A DNA stretch of 64,000 nt from Pseudocitrobacter faecalis. Its GTDB lineage: Bacteria > Pseudomonadota > Gammaproteobacteria > Enterobacterales > Enterobacteriaceae. A model generated the notes under the pieces. That model saw only the letters and a list, made by a program, of their open reading frames with translations. It was not told where the DNA came from and did no database searches. Below are positions 40,783-50,318 of this stretch, in pieces. Numbering within the stretch: position 1 is the stretch's first letter; every line of letters begins with the position of its first letter. The stretch is taken from assembly GCA_003315335.1 (NCBI GenBank), contig QNRL01000006.1, positions 186,001-250,000 of the forward strand, written 5' to 3'. A program made the translations under genes and the position numbers.

Positions 40783-42105
40783 TTACAACGCCTGATGCTT
40801 GGTCTCATGGGTCAGCAGCAGCGCAATCAGCGTCAACGCCGCCATCGCTGCCAGATACACGCCTACGTAGTACAACCCGTAGCTGCCCTGTAACCAGGCC
40901 GCGATGTACGGCGCAACCGACGCGCCAAGAATCGACGACACGTTATAAGAGAACGACGCCCCCGTATAACGCACTTCCGTCGGGAACAGCTCCGGCAGCA
41001 GTGCGCCCATTGGGCCAAACGTCAGCCCCATCAGGCTCAGGCCAATCAACAGGAACAGCATAATCAGCGACGGCTCGCCGGAGCCGAGCAGTGGCTGGAA
41101 GAAGAACAGCGCGAACAGAATAATCAGCGAGGTAATGACAATCATGCTGGAACGGCGGCCAAAACGATCGGCCAGCAGCCCGGCAATCGGCACCATCACG
41201 CCAAAACCAATCACCGCCAGCATCAGCATCCACAGCACTTCATTGCGCGGCAGTCCTAAACCGTTCGGCGCAGCGGCGGTGCTGTAACTCATGGAGTAAA
41301 CGGTCATGATATAAAACAGCGTATAGGTCGCCAGCATGATAAAGGTGCCGAGAACCGTCACGCGCACGTGCTTCGTCAACAGCGTGCCCATCGGCACTTT
41401 TACCTGTTTTTTCGCGGCGGCGACTTTGGCGAACACCGGCGTTTCATGCAGCGACACGCGGACGTACAGCCCGATAATGACCAGCACCGCAGAGAAAATA
41501 AACGGCACGCGCCAACCCCAGCTCATGAATTGCTCGTCGGTTAACAGCCAGGAGAGCAGCAGGAAGGTGCCGTTGGCAAAGAAGAAGCCGATAGGCGCGC
41601 CCAGTTGCGGGAAGGAACCGTACAGCGCGCGCTTACGCGGCGGGGCGTTCTCCGTTGCCAGCAGCGCCGCGCCGCCCCATTCACCGCCCAACCCCAGCCC
41701 CTGGCCAAAACGCGCCAGCGCCAGCAGCATCGGTGCCAGAATGCCGATAGTCTCGTAGCCCGGCAGCAAGCCGATCACCACCGTGGAAATCCCCATCGTC
41801 AATAACGAGGCCACTAACGTCACTTTACGCCCAACGCGATCGCCAAAGTGGCCGAACAGCGCAGAGCCAATCGGACGCGCGACGAAGGCGATGGCAAAGG
41901 TCGCCAGCGACTGAAGCGTGGCTGCGGCAGGGTCGCCCTGCGGGAAGAAGATGTGTGGGAAAACAATCACTGCGGCGGTGGCGTAAATATAGAAATCGAA
42001 GAACTCGATGGCGGTGCCGATGAGTGAAGCGACGACGACTTTATTACGTGAGTTAACCGGTGCGATGTCTTGTTCGTTATCGAGTGTTGTGGCGGTAGCT
42101 TGCAT
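40783..42105 (-). CDS. yhjE: MFS metabolite:H+ symporter YhjE
   Basis: A 440-residue major-facilitator protein with 12 membrane helices, same length as E. coli YhjE. It starts with the SRNKVVVASLIGTAIEFFDFYIY segment that marks the metabolite:H+ symporter (ShiA/ProP/KgtP) group, and has the DRVGRK loop between TM2 and TM3. The substrate is not known. The 272-bp gap upstream (42106-42377) holds a terminator-like hairpin for yhjD and presumably the yhjE promoter. Confidence 0.93.
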   Translation of the reverse strand: MQATATTLDNEQDIAPVNSRNKVVVASLIGTAIEFFDFYIYATAAVIVFPHIFFPQGDPAAATLQSLATFAIAFVARPIGSALFGHFGDRVGRKVTLVASLLTMGISTVVIGLLPGYETIGILAPMLLALARFGQGLGLGGEWGGAALLATENAPPRKRALYGSFPQLGAPIGFFFANGTFLLLSWLLTDEQFMSWGWRVPFIFSAVLVIIGLYVRVSLHETPVFAKVAAAKKQVKVPMGTLLTKHVRVTVLGTFIMLATYTLFYIMTVYSMSYSTAAAPNGLGLPRNEVLWMLMLAVIGFGVMVPIAGLLADRFGRRSSMIVITSLIILFALFFFQPLLGSGEPSLIMLFLLIGLSLMGLTFGPMGALLPELFPTEVRYTGASFSYNVSSILGASVAPYIAAWLQGSYGLYYVGVYLAAMAALTLIALLLTHETKHQAL

Positions 42106-42335
42106 AGTCTTTTCTTATTTTATAGCGAACGAACGGCCATATTAGACATAGCAAAATCGACATTTCAATCTGTAACAGACCGGGCGGAAGCGTGGAAAAA
42201 CGGCAAAAAGTGGATAGTTTTTAAGCCAGCGAAATCGCTTCTATGAAATGCTTCACAGAAATTACACGTTAGTGGATAAAACTGGATTTTGGTTAAAAAA
42301 AAGTTACTAACTGGATTTATCTGCTGAAATGATGA

Positions 42336-42371
42336 ATCGGGCTGAAATTTTGCATTTTCATTCAGCCCGAT
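42336..42371 (-). terminator. Hairpin after yhjD
   Basis: ATCGGGCTGA and TCAGCCCGAT form a perfect 10-bp stem with a 16-nt AT-rich loop, directly after the yhjD stop codon on the minus strand. The U-tail is weak. Confidence 0.5.
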
Positions 42372-42377
42372 AGCGCA

Positions 42378-43406
42378 TTAACGATGCGTCTTGCCCGGCA
42401 TGCGCGGGTCATCTTTGTACTGCGCGGTGGCAATCCATGCGGCGCAAAACAGGGTTAAGCGCGCGAAGAAGTAGAAGAACGCCATCAGACCCAGAACCGA
42501 ACCAAACGCCGCGCCGGACGGGGATTTCACCAGTGCAGGCAGTGTCCAGGTCATGATGATTTTAATCACCTCAAAGCCAATAGCCGCAATGAACGTGCCG
42601 CGAATCAGGGCTTTTTTACGTGGGCGATGACGCGGCAGCCGCCAGAAGATCCAGAAGAAGAGCAGATAGTTGGCGAAAATGGAAATCGCCAGGCCAATCA
42701 ACCGCCAGGCCGGTTTCAGCCACTCAATGCTGTCGAGATAGAGGGCTGAAATGATCATCTGCTGTGCTGAGCCAGAAACCGAGGTAATCGACAGGGTGAC
42801 AATCAGCGCAACCAGCAGGCCAATCAATGAGACAAAATCGCGCAGGTATTTAACCCAGATTTTTTCCTGATCCTGCGGGGTGCGCTCCCATACATCACGC
42901 GATTGCGCGCGGATGGCCTCACGCAGGTTACCCATCCAGTTCACGCCTGAGTAGAGCGCCACTGCAAGGCCGACTAAACCGACGGTGGTACGCTGCTGGA
43001 CGGCGGTATTGATCGTGCTTTTTAGCGTGGCGGCAAGCGTTGGGTCGCTCACGTTAGTCAGAATTTTATCGAAGATGTCCTGCAACAGCGTGGGGTGCGA
43101 GGCGAGAATAAAACCGCCAGCAGCAAACGACACCATCAGAATAGGAATCATCGACAGGAATGAAAAGTAGGTGATGGCGGCGCCAAACTGATTGCCCAGA
43201 CGATCGTTAAAGCGCTCGGCGGCGCGGAGCAGGTGGGCGATGATCGGCTGCTGCTGAATTTTCTGCGCGGTATGCGTGACTTTGTTCAGCGCTTGCGTGG
43301 CTTTTCCTGGCTCCTCTGGAGCCCGATGCATTTCGGTATCGATGGGTTTGATGGGGTCGTGCTCCAGTTCCTGAGTAGGACGTTTTACGTCATTTTCCGG
43401 CGTCAT
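42378..43406 (-). CDS. yhjD: BrkB/YihY-family inner-membrane protein YhjD
   Basis: A 342-residue protein with six membrane helices (about residues 75-320) and a hydrophilic N-terminal tail of about 60 residues. The first helix region reads GNQFGAAITYFSFLSMIPIL, typical of the family. In E. coli a point mutation in yhjD restores growth without Kdo by allowing export of lipid IVA, which suggests a lipid-related transport role. It has an intact family core, and the wild-type function is unknown. Confidence 0.9.
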   Translation of the reverse strand: MTPENDVKRPTQELEHDPIKPIDTEMHRAPEEPGKATQALNKVTHTAQKIQQQPIIAHLLRAAERFNDRLGNQFGAAITYFSFLSMIPILMVSFAAGGFILASHPTLLQDIFDKILTNVSDPTLAATLKSTINTAVQQRTTVGLVGLAVALYSGVNWMGNLREAIRAQSRDVWERTPQDQEKIWVKYLRDFVSLIGLLVALIVTLSITSVSGSAQQMIISALYLDSIEWLKPAWRLIGLAISIFANYLLFFWIFWRLPRHRPRKKALIRGTFIAAIGFEVIKIIMTWTLPALVKSPSGAAFGSVLGLMAFFYFFARLTLFCAAWIATAQYKDDPRMPGKTHR

Positions 43407-43457
43407 CAGGTCGGTTTTCCTTTTCTCTTGTTTACTATCACTAAATTATAGACTCTG

Positions 43458-44357
43458 CTAATCAACGTACGCTTTCATCACCTCAGTTAGCCATTCCATA
43501 AACAGATGCACCCGGCGTGACAGGTTGCGGCGATGGGGATAAATCAACGAGACCGGCATCGGCTCCGCGCGATACTGTGGCAAAATTTCGATGAGCTTAC
43601 CGCTGCGCAGCGCCTCCCGCACGCCAACGCGCGGCACCTGAATAATCCCCAGCCCGGCAAGGCAGGCGGCATGATAGGTTTCGGTGCTGTTGACCGTCAG
43701 CACACCACCGGTTTTCACCCAGCGCGTGGTTTTATCCACCAGCACCTCAAACCCCTGTGGGCGCACACCGAGGCTGGTGGCGTAATGCACCACCGCATGA
43801 TCCTCGAGCTCATCCAGCGATTCTGGATAGCCGAATCGGGCCAGATAATCCGGGCTGGCGCAGTTTACCACCGTCAGCTTGCCGAGCGGCCTGGCGATTA
43901 ATCCTGAATCCTTAAGATGGCCTACGCGTACCACGCAGTCGAACCCTTCACGAATGACATCCACCAGGCGATCGCTGCTGCTTAGCTCCAGCTCAATGCC
44001 GGGGTAGTGCTGCAAAAACGCGGGCAGCCGGGGAATGACCACATTTTGCGCGACGGCTACGGGCATATCGACGCGCAAGCGCCCGCTGACGCTGCTGGGG
44101 TCGCTCTGGAACATGCTGTCGAGCTCTTCAAGATTGCTGAGCAGATCTTTGGCGCGTTCATAGTAGACCATACCGTCCTGCGTCAGGTGAACACGCCGCG
44201 TGGTGCGGTGCAGCAAACGACAGCCAAGCTGGTTTTCCAGCGCCTGAATCTGGCGCGATACGCTACCTTTAGGAAGGCCGAGGGTATCGGCGGCGCGGGA
44301 GAAACTCTCCAGTTCCGCTACGCGGATGAACAGTTGCATTGCATGAATTTTATCCAT
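43458..44357 (-). CDS. yhjC: LysR-family transcriptional regulator, YhjC (RcdB)-like
   Basis: A 299-residue LysR regulator, the same length as E. coli YhjC. The winged helix-turn-helix is in residues 4-60 (AMQLFIRVAELESFSRAADTLGLPKGSVSRQI), followed by the substrate-binding domain. It starts MDKIHAMQLF as in E. coli. It is divergent from a short-chain dehydrogenase, with 119 bp between; this LysR/SDR layout usually means the regulator controls the dehydrogenase. Orthology with yhjC is probable from position and similarity (about 60%). Effector unknown. Confidence 0.88.
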   Translation of the reverse strand: MDKIHAMQLFIRVAELESFSRAADTLGLPKGSVSRQIQALENQLGCRLLHRTTRRVHLTQDGMVYYERAKDLLSNLEELDSMFQSDPSSVSGRLRVDMPVAVAQNVVIPRLPAFLQHYPGIELELSSSDRLVDVIREGFDCVVRVGHLKDSGLIARPLGKLTVVNCASPDYLARFGYPESLDELEDHAVVHYATSLGVRPQGFEVLVDKTTRWVKTGGVLTVNSTETYHAACLAGLGIIQVPRVGVREALRSGKLIEILPQYRAEPMPVSLIYPHRRNLSRRVHLFMEWLTEVMKAYVD

Positions 44358-44438
44358 CCCTAACCCTTATTGTTGTTTTAAATGAGACAGTGAAGCGTAA
44401 TCAGCAATATTTATTGTTCTTTTATCACCTAATAAGCT

Positions 44439-44453
44439 TGTTCTCAACGAACA
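44439..44453. promoter_or_regulatory. Inverted repeat TGTTC-N5-GAACA in LysR/SDR divergent promoter
   Basis: A perfect 5-bp inverted repeat spaced by five bases lies 24 bp upstream of the SDR start. A second AT-rich symmetric stretch (TTATT ... AATAA) lies at 44411-44435. Candidate LysR operator; assignment is inference. Confidence 0.4.
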
Positions 44454-44476
44454 TACCCACTGAAATGAGGTTTCTC

Positions 44477-45235
44477 ATGACGCAACGTATCGCATTAGTG
44501 ACTGGCGGCAGCCGTGGTCTGGGCAAAAATGCCGTATTAAAGCTGGCGGCTCAGGGAACAGATATTATCTTTACCTGGAATAGCCAGCAGCAGGCGGCAC
44601 AGGATGTGGTAGAAGAACTTCAGCAAATAGGCGTGAAAGCGGTGGCATTACAATTGAATGTCAGTGATATCAGCACGTTTGGCGATTTTACGCAGCAGGT
44701 TACACAGGCGCTGAAAGAGACGTGGCAGCGCGACACGTTTGATTATTTAGTGAACAATGCTGGAATCGGGATCAATGTACCGTTTGCCGAGACCACGGAA
44801 GCACAGTTTGATGAATTATTGAACATTCAGTTTAAGGGGCCGTTTTTCCTGACTCAGCATCTGCTGCCGCTGATAAAAAACGGCGGACGCATCCTGAACG
44901 TTTCGACGGGGTTGGCACGTTTCGCGCTTCCGGGCTTTGCCGCCTATGCCGCCATGAAGGGGGCGATGGAAGTGCTGACGCGCTATCAGGCGAAAGAGCT
45001 GGGCGAGCGCGGCATTTCGGTGAATGTGATTGCGCCAGGGGCGATAGAAACCGATTTTGGCGGTGGCAGCGTGCGGGATAATGAACAGATTAATCAGTAC
45101 ATTGCCTCGCAAACCGCGCTGGGGCGCGTGGGTGTGCCAGATGACATTGGTGACGCGATTGCCGCGCTGCTAAGCGATAAACTTGGCTGGATGAGTGCAC
45201 AGCGAGTGGAGGTGTCTGGGGGGATGTTTTTGTAG
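44477..45235 (+). CDS. Short-chain dehydrogenase/reductase
   Basis: A 252-residue classical SDR, likely NADPH-dependent. Motifs: TGGSRGLGKN (cofactor glycine-rich loop, residues 9-18; the Arg suggests NADP), LVNNAG, the active-site Ser in NVSTGL and the YAAMK catalytic Tyr-Lys, ending in the SGGMFL segment typical of the FabG-like branch. GAGG 6 nt before the ATG at 44477 defines the start. It is divergent from a LysR regulator, which may control it. The substrate is unknown; it is not part of the E. coli K-12 layout here. Confidence 0.88.
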   Translation: MTQRIALVTGGSRGLGKNAVLKLAAQGTDIIFTWNSQQQAAQDVVEELQQIGVKAVALQLNVSDISTFGDFTQQVTQALKETWQRDTFDYLVNNAGIGINVPFAETTEAQFDELLNIQFKGPFFLTQHLLPLIKNGGRILNVSTGLARFALPGFAAYAAMKGAMEVLTRYQAKELGERGISVNVIAPGAIETDFGGGSVRDNEQINQYIASQTALGRVGVPDDIGDAIAALLSDKLGWMSAQRVEVSGGMFL

Positions 45236-45239
45236 TACC

Positions 45240-45345
45240 CCCTCACCCTAACCCTCTTCCACAGGGAGAGGGGATTGATTGTGCATAGCTTACAGAACTG
45301 CGTCGGTTTTCTCCCTCTCCCTGTGGGAGAGGGCTGGGGTGAGGG
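45240..45345. repeat. BIME: paired REP hairpins after the SDR gene
   Basis: CCCTCACCCTAACCC and CCCTGTGGGAGAGGG hairpins flank a spacer with GTGCATAGCTTACAGAACTG. The same spacer, inverted, occurs in the element at 56783-56890, so the two are copies of one subtype. The following bases to 45675 (330 bp) are AT-rich with no gene that I can support. Confidence 0.88.
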
Positions 45346-45675
45346 GGGAACCCAACAACGCGTGCTATTTCACACCTTGTAACACTCGCCTCTTTCCATC
45401 ACCTTTCCTTTATTTTCGCCATCGCGCTATTCTTCTCAAAATTAATATTTATTCCGCTGAAAATTATATTCAGGATTTCCTTAAATAGAATGTAATAAAT
45501 AATGTGAATAAGTAATCTCTCCCCAGGACTCCAAATCATTCATAACAAAAATGTTTTTATTTTTATTTTCATCAGTAAAATAGCCCAGGCCAAACAGCGA
45601 GTTCTTATTTACCTCCGCTAGTAATACCCTTCACCCCTCAATGTGTAGGGTTCATTTTTCTGATGAGGAATCAGT

Positions 45676-46302
45676 ATGCAGGTAATCATGTTTGACAGGC
45701 AGTCAATATTTATTCATGGAATGAAAATCAGTTTGCAGGAAAATATTCCTGAAGTAGATATTTACGCCGTCAGTCAGGCTGATGAACTGTGGCGACGGTT
45801 GCTGGAATATCCAGAGTCATTACTTATTCTGGATGGCGACATGGATAAATCGTTTTGCAGTTGGTTATTGCAGGAAAAAGCACAGCAATTTCCGTTATCA
45901 CACACGGTGATTGTAGCGAGTGATTGTCAGCAAGCGTGGCTCAAAGAGTCGCTTGCATGGAATGTTCAGGCTATTGTGCCGCGCCATGAAAGTGTCGAAA
46001 CGTTTGTGCAGGCGATCAATAGCGCCGCGTGTGGGTTAATGTGCCTTCCCGGCGGTTGGATGTTTAATTACGAAAACGAGAAGCGTGGTCTCGATCAGCT
46101 CAGCCATCGCCAGCGTGAAATTCTGGAACTGCTGGCTAATGGCGAGTCGAATAAGGAGATCAGTCGGGCATTGAATATCAGCGCAGGTACGGTGAAAGCG
46201 CATCTGGAATCACTGTACCGACGTCTGGATGTGAAAAATCGTACTCAGGCGGCGATGTTATTCGGCGCACACGAATTCCCGTCCCAGATCTGCTCGGAAT
46301 AA
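45676..46302 (+). CDS. yhjB: LuxR-family response-regulator-like protein YhjB
   Basis: A 208-residue protein resembling E. coli YhjB (200). The N-terminal half is a receiver-like fold: VIMFDRQSIFIHGMKISL, then ILDGDMD with Asp53 as a possible phosphoacceptor, but few other acidic pocket residues. The C-terminal half (about 140-200) is a LuxR/NarL helix-turn-helix: LSHRQREILELLANGESNKE and ISAGTVKAHLESLYRRL. No cognate kinase is nearby. GAGGAATC 6 nt before ATG is the ribosome site. Its 3' end overlaps the convergent lysozyme-like gene by 45 nt. Confidence 0.9.
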   Translation: MQVIMFDRQSIFIHGMKISLQENIPEVDIYAVSQADELWRRLLEYPESLLILDGDMDKSFCSWLLQEKAQQFPLSHTVIVASDCQQAWLKESLAWNVQAIVPRHESVETFVQAINSAACGLMCLPGGWMFNYENEKRGLDQLSHRQREILELLANGESNKEISRALNISAGTVKAHLESLYRRLDVKNRTQAAMLFGAHEFPSQICSE

Positions 46303-46734
46303 GGCACATTCGGCCTGACGTTGTCTGTTCAGGCCGTTGCTTTTCACCCCGTTAAGCTCCGTTTCGGCTCGCCATACCGCAAGTGCTTTCGCGAACTGTT
46401 GCTGATTGATGTAGCGCACGATAGCGGAGGCGGCAAACCTCTCTGGCCCCACACTGAGCGCCAGCGATAGCAACGCATCGTATTGAGACTGGAGAAGGGG
46501 TACCTTTATTTCGTGTGCCAGTACGCGTTGACAGACGTGAATATCCCATTGCAATAACACATCGGCCTGCTGCTGGCTAAGCGGCATATCGAACCTCTCG
46601 CTTCCCTGAATCAAATGACCATAACCCACGACCCACAGATGACATTCATCCTGGTAGGGCTCGGCAGAAAATCCCTGACATTTTTTAATAAACGCTAACC
46701 CTTCTGGGCTGAGACGCAGGGCTGTATTTGGCAT
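46258..46734 (-). CDS. GH24 lysozyme-fold protein with altered catalytic residues
   Basis: A 158-residue cytoplasmic-looking protein (no signal peptide) of the phage-lysozyme (T4/endolysin) family. The N-terminal SPEGLAFIKKCQGFSAEPYQ and VVGYGHLI segments are the family core. In T4 lysozyme the catalytic triad is E11, D20, T26; aligned here, they become Q20, D29 and V35. The Glu to Gln and Thr to Val changes should abolish muramidase activity. The C-terminal lobe is present (YDALLSLALSVG, RRAEC-like end), so it is not a fragment. It stands convergent to yhjB and alone, not in a prophage. Salmonella, as I recall, has a putative endolysin gene in this area. Confidence 0.72.
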   Translation of the reverse strand: MPNTALRLSPEGLAFIKKCQGFSAEPYQDECHLWVVGYGHLIQGSERFDMPLSQQQADVLLQWDIHVCQRVLAHEIKVPLLQSQYDALLSLALSVGPERFAASAIVRYINQQQFAKALAVWRAETELNGVKSNGLNRQRQAECALFRADLGREFVCAE

Positions 46735-47037
46735 TTTTCTTCCTCACTCAGATGGTTAGCGAGTGTAGAGGATGCGATGACGCGCGCCTATTCGCCAGAT
46801 GGCCTGGTTCAATCGGGTAGGAGGCGAGAATATTTCCCCTCAATCGTAAAATTCGCTGCAACAATAAAAAGACAGGCCAATCGTTTGCGGAATGTCGTGA
46901 GAGGGATCGACTTTCGCATCAGTGACGGCGCCGCGGCCTTTTAATTTTGAAGGTTTCGTATATGTTGTATCAGCAAAAAAACAAAAATAAACCTTACTAA
47001 TCTTCGGGTTATTTCCCACTGTGGGTTAAGGATGTGG
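46735..47037. other. Intergenic space, lysozyme-like gene to HEPN-like gene
   Basis: About 300 bp between divergently oriented genes. It is A/T-rich near the right end and must hold two promoters; I cannot name a clear -10/-35 pair. A 12-codon frame starting near 46962 has no ribosome site and was not called. Confidence 0.5.
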
Positions 47038-48618
47038 ATGATGCCAACTCCATCGCATCAATTATTTGAACATTGTCTGGGCGTGATCCGTCAGGCGTCA
47101 GTGGAGATCCTTAACCTGCTCGATATGCGTGTCGGGGAAGGTAAGGATCCTCGCTGGTTTCTGGAACAACTGGATCAGGCTCGGCTGAATCTGGGCGGCT
47201 GGGCGAGTGTCGCGAAAAAGCTTAACCTCAATGATGCTGAATTGAGCAAGTTTACCCTGCAACTCCGCCATTTACAGAAGCTGGTACCGCAATATGAGCG
47301 CGGGCAACCCATCACGGAGGATCAGCTGATTGCGGCGGCGCGCATGGTGGCTGCACTGGAGCTGATGCGCCGCCGTCAACCGTTGCTGGTTTTTGAGAGC
47401 GACTCTGATGCGGACGCTGAGCAACTGGAAGCCCTGGCGCTGCGGCAGCTACGCATGATCCAATTAATGCTGACCGCCCTTGTTCGTCAGGCCTGGCCGG
47501 ATACCACCCGTTTGCACAATCACCTCAAGCTGCAGTTTGGCGCGGACTGCGTGCGGCGCTGGCTCTCGCGCAGCAAAGAGGGCGATATTCTCAGTGGCAT
47601 GCAGTTTAGCGAGCTGGCGCTGCTGGTGGTGGATAAAAAAGAGTTTTCGCGCCACTACGCTTCGCTTTTTCATAGCGCGTCCCTGCTTACCTTCCATGCG
47701 GATCCGCGTTTAACACTGCATGCTTTCCTTGACGATATCCGCCAGATGCGCAGGGCGGTGGTCAGCCAGCGTACCGTGTCATCCACCGCGTTTTTGCTGC
47801 TGGATATTTACGCTCGCCAGATTGCGACGCCGATTCAGCGTGCGTTTGAGCAGGGCAGAACGTTGGTGAATCCCGCCAGTCTGATGGCGACGGACGGCAA
47901 CGAGGTGCAGCATTTCTGGGATGAAGAGCGTGAGTTTGCCCGGCTTAACGGTGCGGATGATCAGCCTATCCATGAGTCCATTGAACGTATTCGTAAAAAA
48001 TCAGCCCGCACGGTGGAGGCTCGGGATAAATTAATCTCTTCAGGGCTGTGGGCCGCCGTGGGCCTGATGGTGGTTGCGATGGTCGTTGGGGGCATCTGGA
48101 TGCTCAATACGCTGCCTGCCGCGCCGACGGCCAGCGCCTCGACAGCGCCTGCGCCGGGCATTGAAGCGCCGTCGCGAGAGTCGCCGCGAGAACAACTGGC
48201 GAATCGCGGTATTAATTGGGATATCAATGGATTACGGTCGGCGATCGATCGTAACGATGTTGATGTTGTGCGGCTCTTTATGCGCGGCGGAATGGCGTGG
48301 CAGCTCGCCTGGACGGAGCAGGCGCTGTCAGCACAGCATGATGAAGTGATTGCTTTGCTGTTGCGTTACCGCCTGCAAATGGACGAGCCAAAACCGTGTC
48401 GGCGATTTATCACCACCCTGAGCCACGCGCTGGCGGGCGGTGAGGCGCTCACGTCCGCCAGACGTGATCTATTGCAGGCGTTTTGCACCCGCCCCGCCGT
48501 GGTTGAACGTCAACGGCGGGAGGTGGATAACGCCCGGCAACGCGTGAAGGCCGAGCCGACGACACACAATAAACGATGGCTGGACGTGCAGCGCGAGATT
48601 TATGCGGTGATTAAATAG
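47038..48618 (+). CDS. Membrane-anchored HEPN-like/ankyrin-type protein, STY4199-like
   Basis: A protein of about 526 residues. The N-terminal 330 residues are alpha-helical and cytoplasmic; a single strong membrane helix (about residues 335-355, LWAAVGLMVVAMVVGGIWML) is followed by an Ala/Pro/Ser linker and a C-terminal domain of about 130 residues with an ankyrin-like repeat (RSAIDRNDVDVVRLFMRGG). The arrangement and the helical part resemble proteins annotated as STY4199-family HEPN proteins in Salmonella; I recall this name but could not check. A possible R-x6-H motif is in SRHYASLFHS. AAGGA at 47028-47032 overlaps ATG 47032, so ATG 47038 or 47041 is more likely. Function unknown. Confidence 0.6.
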   Translation: MMPTPSHQLFEHCLGVIRQASVEILNLLDMRVGEGKDPRWFLEQLDQARLNLGGWASVAKKLNLNDAELSKFTLQLRHLQKLVPQYERGQPITEDQLIAAARMVAALELMRRRQPLLVFESDSDADAEQLEALALRQLRMIQLMLTALVRQAWPDTTRLHNHLKLQFGADCVRRWLSRSKEGDILSGMQFSELALLVVDKKEFSRHYASLFHSASLLTFHADPRLTLHAFLDDIRQMRRAVVSQRTVSSTAFLLLDIYARQIATPIQRAFEQGRTLVNPASLMATDGNEVQHFWDEEREFARLNGADDQPIHESIERIRKKSARTVEARDKLISSGLWAAVGLMVVAMVVGGIWMLNTLPAAPTASASTAPAPGIEAPSRESPREQLANRGINWDINGLRSAIDRNDVDVVRLFMRGGMAWQLAWTEQALSAQHDEVIALLLRYRLQMDEPKPCRRFITTLSHALAGGEALTSARRDLLQAFCTRPAVVERQRREVDNARQRVKAEPTTHNKRWLDVQREIYAVIK

Positions 48619-48632
48619 CGGGTCTTGAGCCG

Positions 48633-48663
48633 TTGTAGGCCGGGCAAGCGCAGCGCCCCCGGC
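48633..48663. repeat. REP unit between convergent genes
   Basis: TTGTAGGCCGGGCAAGCGCA followed by GCGCCCCCGGC is a classical E. coli-type REP, here between the HEPN-like gene and treF. Confidence 0.85.
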
Positions 48664-48668
48664 TTCTG

Positions 48669-50318
48669 TTAAGGCTCACCATACAAACCAATCAAACGGC
48701 GCACCACGCCGTTGGTCCAGCCGAAACCATCCTGCAACGGATACTCCCCGCCGCCCCCTTCGCGCGGCGTACCTTCGGCGATGTGATACTTCTCAATCAG
48801 CTTATGATGGTCGCGATAGAAATGATTCACCGTCTCCAGCCAGTTGTGGGCGATTTCGTTGCCCAGCACGTCGTGGCCGTAGAGTTTGAACCCCTGAATC
48901 GCCATCCACTGTAGCGGTGCCCAGCCGTTCGGATAATCCCACTGCTCGCCACTTTCATATTCCGTCGCCAGAATACCGCGTGGTGTCAGCAACCGGGCGC
49001 GGACGGCAAGCGCCAGCCGGTCTGCCTGCTCATGTGTCGCCATACCGACATACAATGGCACAACGCTGGCGGCAGAGAACAGCGCCTGTTGTTCGCGACG
49101 CCAGTCGTAGTCACGGAACAGGCCATTTTCTTCATCCCACAAATAACGCGTCACCGCCGCGCGGCGTGCGCTGGCTTTCTGCTTAAACAGCGCCTGCGTC
49201 TCTTTATCGCCCTTCAAACCGGAAAGATTGGCGATGGTGTTTTCCAGTTTGAACAAAAAGGCATTCAAATCGATGGGAATAAATTGGGTCGTCCGGATAC
49301 TCGCCAGCCGCGAGGTATCACGCAGCCAGCGCGAGGAGTAGTCCCAACCGGATGCCGCCCCGGCGCGCAGGTCGCGATACACCTCATTCGGCGGTCGGCC
49401 TGAATGCTGCGCCGTTTCGACATCTTCAATCCACGACTCATCGCGCGGCGTGTCGCGATCATCCCAGTAACGGTTGAGCAGCGAGCCATCCGGCATGCGC
49501 ACGACATGGCGGTAAGCCTGGTTAGGAATGAGTGATTCCGCGCCATCCATCCAGAAGCTGTACTCCATCTTCAAATGGTCGAGATAACGTTTCGCACCGC
49601 GCACGCCATCCTCTTCAAACAGCTCGACCATCAGTGCAAAGACCGGTGGCTGCGAGCGGCTAAGATAGTAGGTACGGTTGCCGTTAGGAATATGCCCGTA
49701 GCGCTCAATCATCCACGCAAAATTATCGGCCATGCATTTCAGCAGGTCTTCCCGGCCACTTTCCGCCAGTCCCAGCATGGTGAAGTAGGAGTCCCAGTAG
49801 TAGGTTTCGGTAAACCGCCCGCCGGGCACGATATAGGACTGTGGCAACGCCAGCAGCGATGAACCGGGAATATGATCCTGCGGCTCGCGGGTGAGCACTG
49901 GCCAGAGCGTGTCGATGTGCTCTTTCAGCGTTTTTTCCGGATCCGAAACGTACTCGCTGTCGCGCAGTTCCGGTGGCCAGAAGTTCTCTTCCACAAAGCG
50001 GCGCAGGTCAAAACCTGGTTTGCGCTTGATGCGGCGATAGTGGATGAGAATATCCAGCGGATCTTTTTTCGGCGCGCAGTCAGGAAACGTTTTGCTATCG
50101 CTAAAAATGCGCGCGCGCTGAACGTTTTCGAACAGTTCCAGATAACGATCGGCTGGGGTCAGGGCATCGGAGGCGGGTAGCCCCTCAATGACTTCCGGTT
50201 CCGGTTCGGCATCGAGCATTTCATCCAGTTTTAATTCGTACGGATCCGCCTCGTAGCACAGCTCGACTTCTATGGCTAAGGCTTCGGACTCTTCGTGACG
50301 TATTTTCTGGTTGAACAT
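48669..50318 (-). CDS. treF: Cytoplasmic trehalase TreF
   Basis: A GH37 enzyme that cleaves intracellular trehalose to two glucose. From ATG 50318 it has 549 residues, the E. coli length. GH37 signatures are [15 protein letters not shown] and [10 protein letters not shown]; the acidic N-terminal [21 protein letters not shown] is TreF-specific. The start is well defined: GGAGGTGA lies 8 nt before ATG 50318, while the alternative GTG at 50330 sits inside that ribosome site. In E. coli it is partly RpoS dependent. Confidence 0.97.
   Translation of the reverse strand: MFNQKIRHEESEALAIEVELCYEADPYELKLDEMLDAEPEPEVIEGLPASDALTPADRYLELFENVQRARIFSDSKTFPDCAPKKDPLDILIHYRRIKRKPGFDLRRFVEENFWPPELRDSEYVSDPEKTLKEHIDTLWPVLTREPQDHIPGSSLLALPQSYIVPGGRFTETYYWDSYFTMLGLAESGREDLLKCMADNFAWMIERYGHIPNGNRTYYLSRSQPPVFALMVELFEEDGVRGAKRYLDHLKMEYSFWMDGAESLIPNQAYRHVVRMPDGSLLNRYWDDRDTPRDESWIEDVETAQHSGRPPNEVYRDLRAGAASGWDYSSRWLRDTSRLASIRTTQFIPIDLNAFLFKLENTIANLSGLKGDKETQALFKQKASARRAAVTRYLWDEENGLFRDYDWRREQQALFSAASVVPLYVGMATHEQADRLALAVRARLLTPRGILATEYESGEQWDYPNGWAPLQWMAIQGFKLYGHDVLGNEIAHNWLETVNHFYRDHHKLIEKYHIAEGTPREGGGGEYPLQDGFGWTNGVVRRLIGLYGEP

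Noticed and set aside
46258-46734. Prophage remnant because of a lysozyme gene
   Set aside because: No holin, integrase, tail or attachment-like repeats are near; the flanking genes are chromosomal.
46962-47000. 12-codon frame (starting MLYQQ) before the HEPN-like gene
   Set aside because: No ribosome site, no similarity, and A-rich composition; likely leader DNA.
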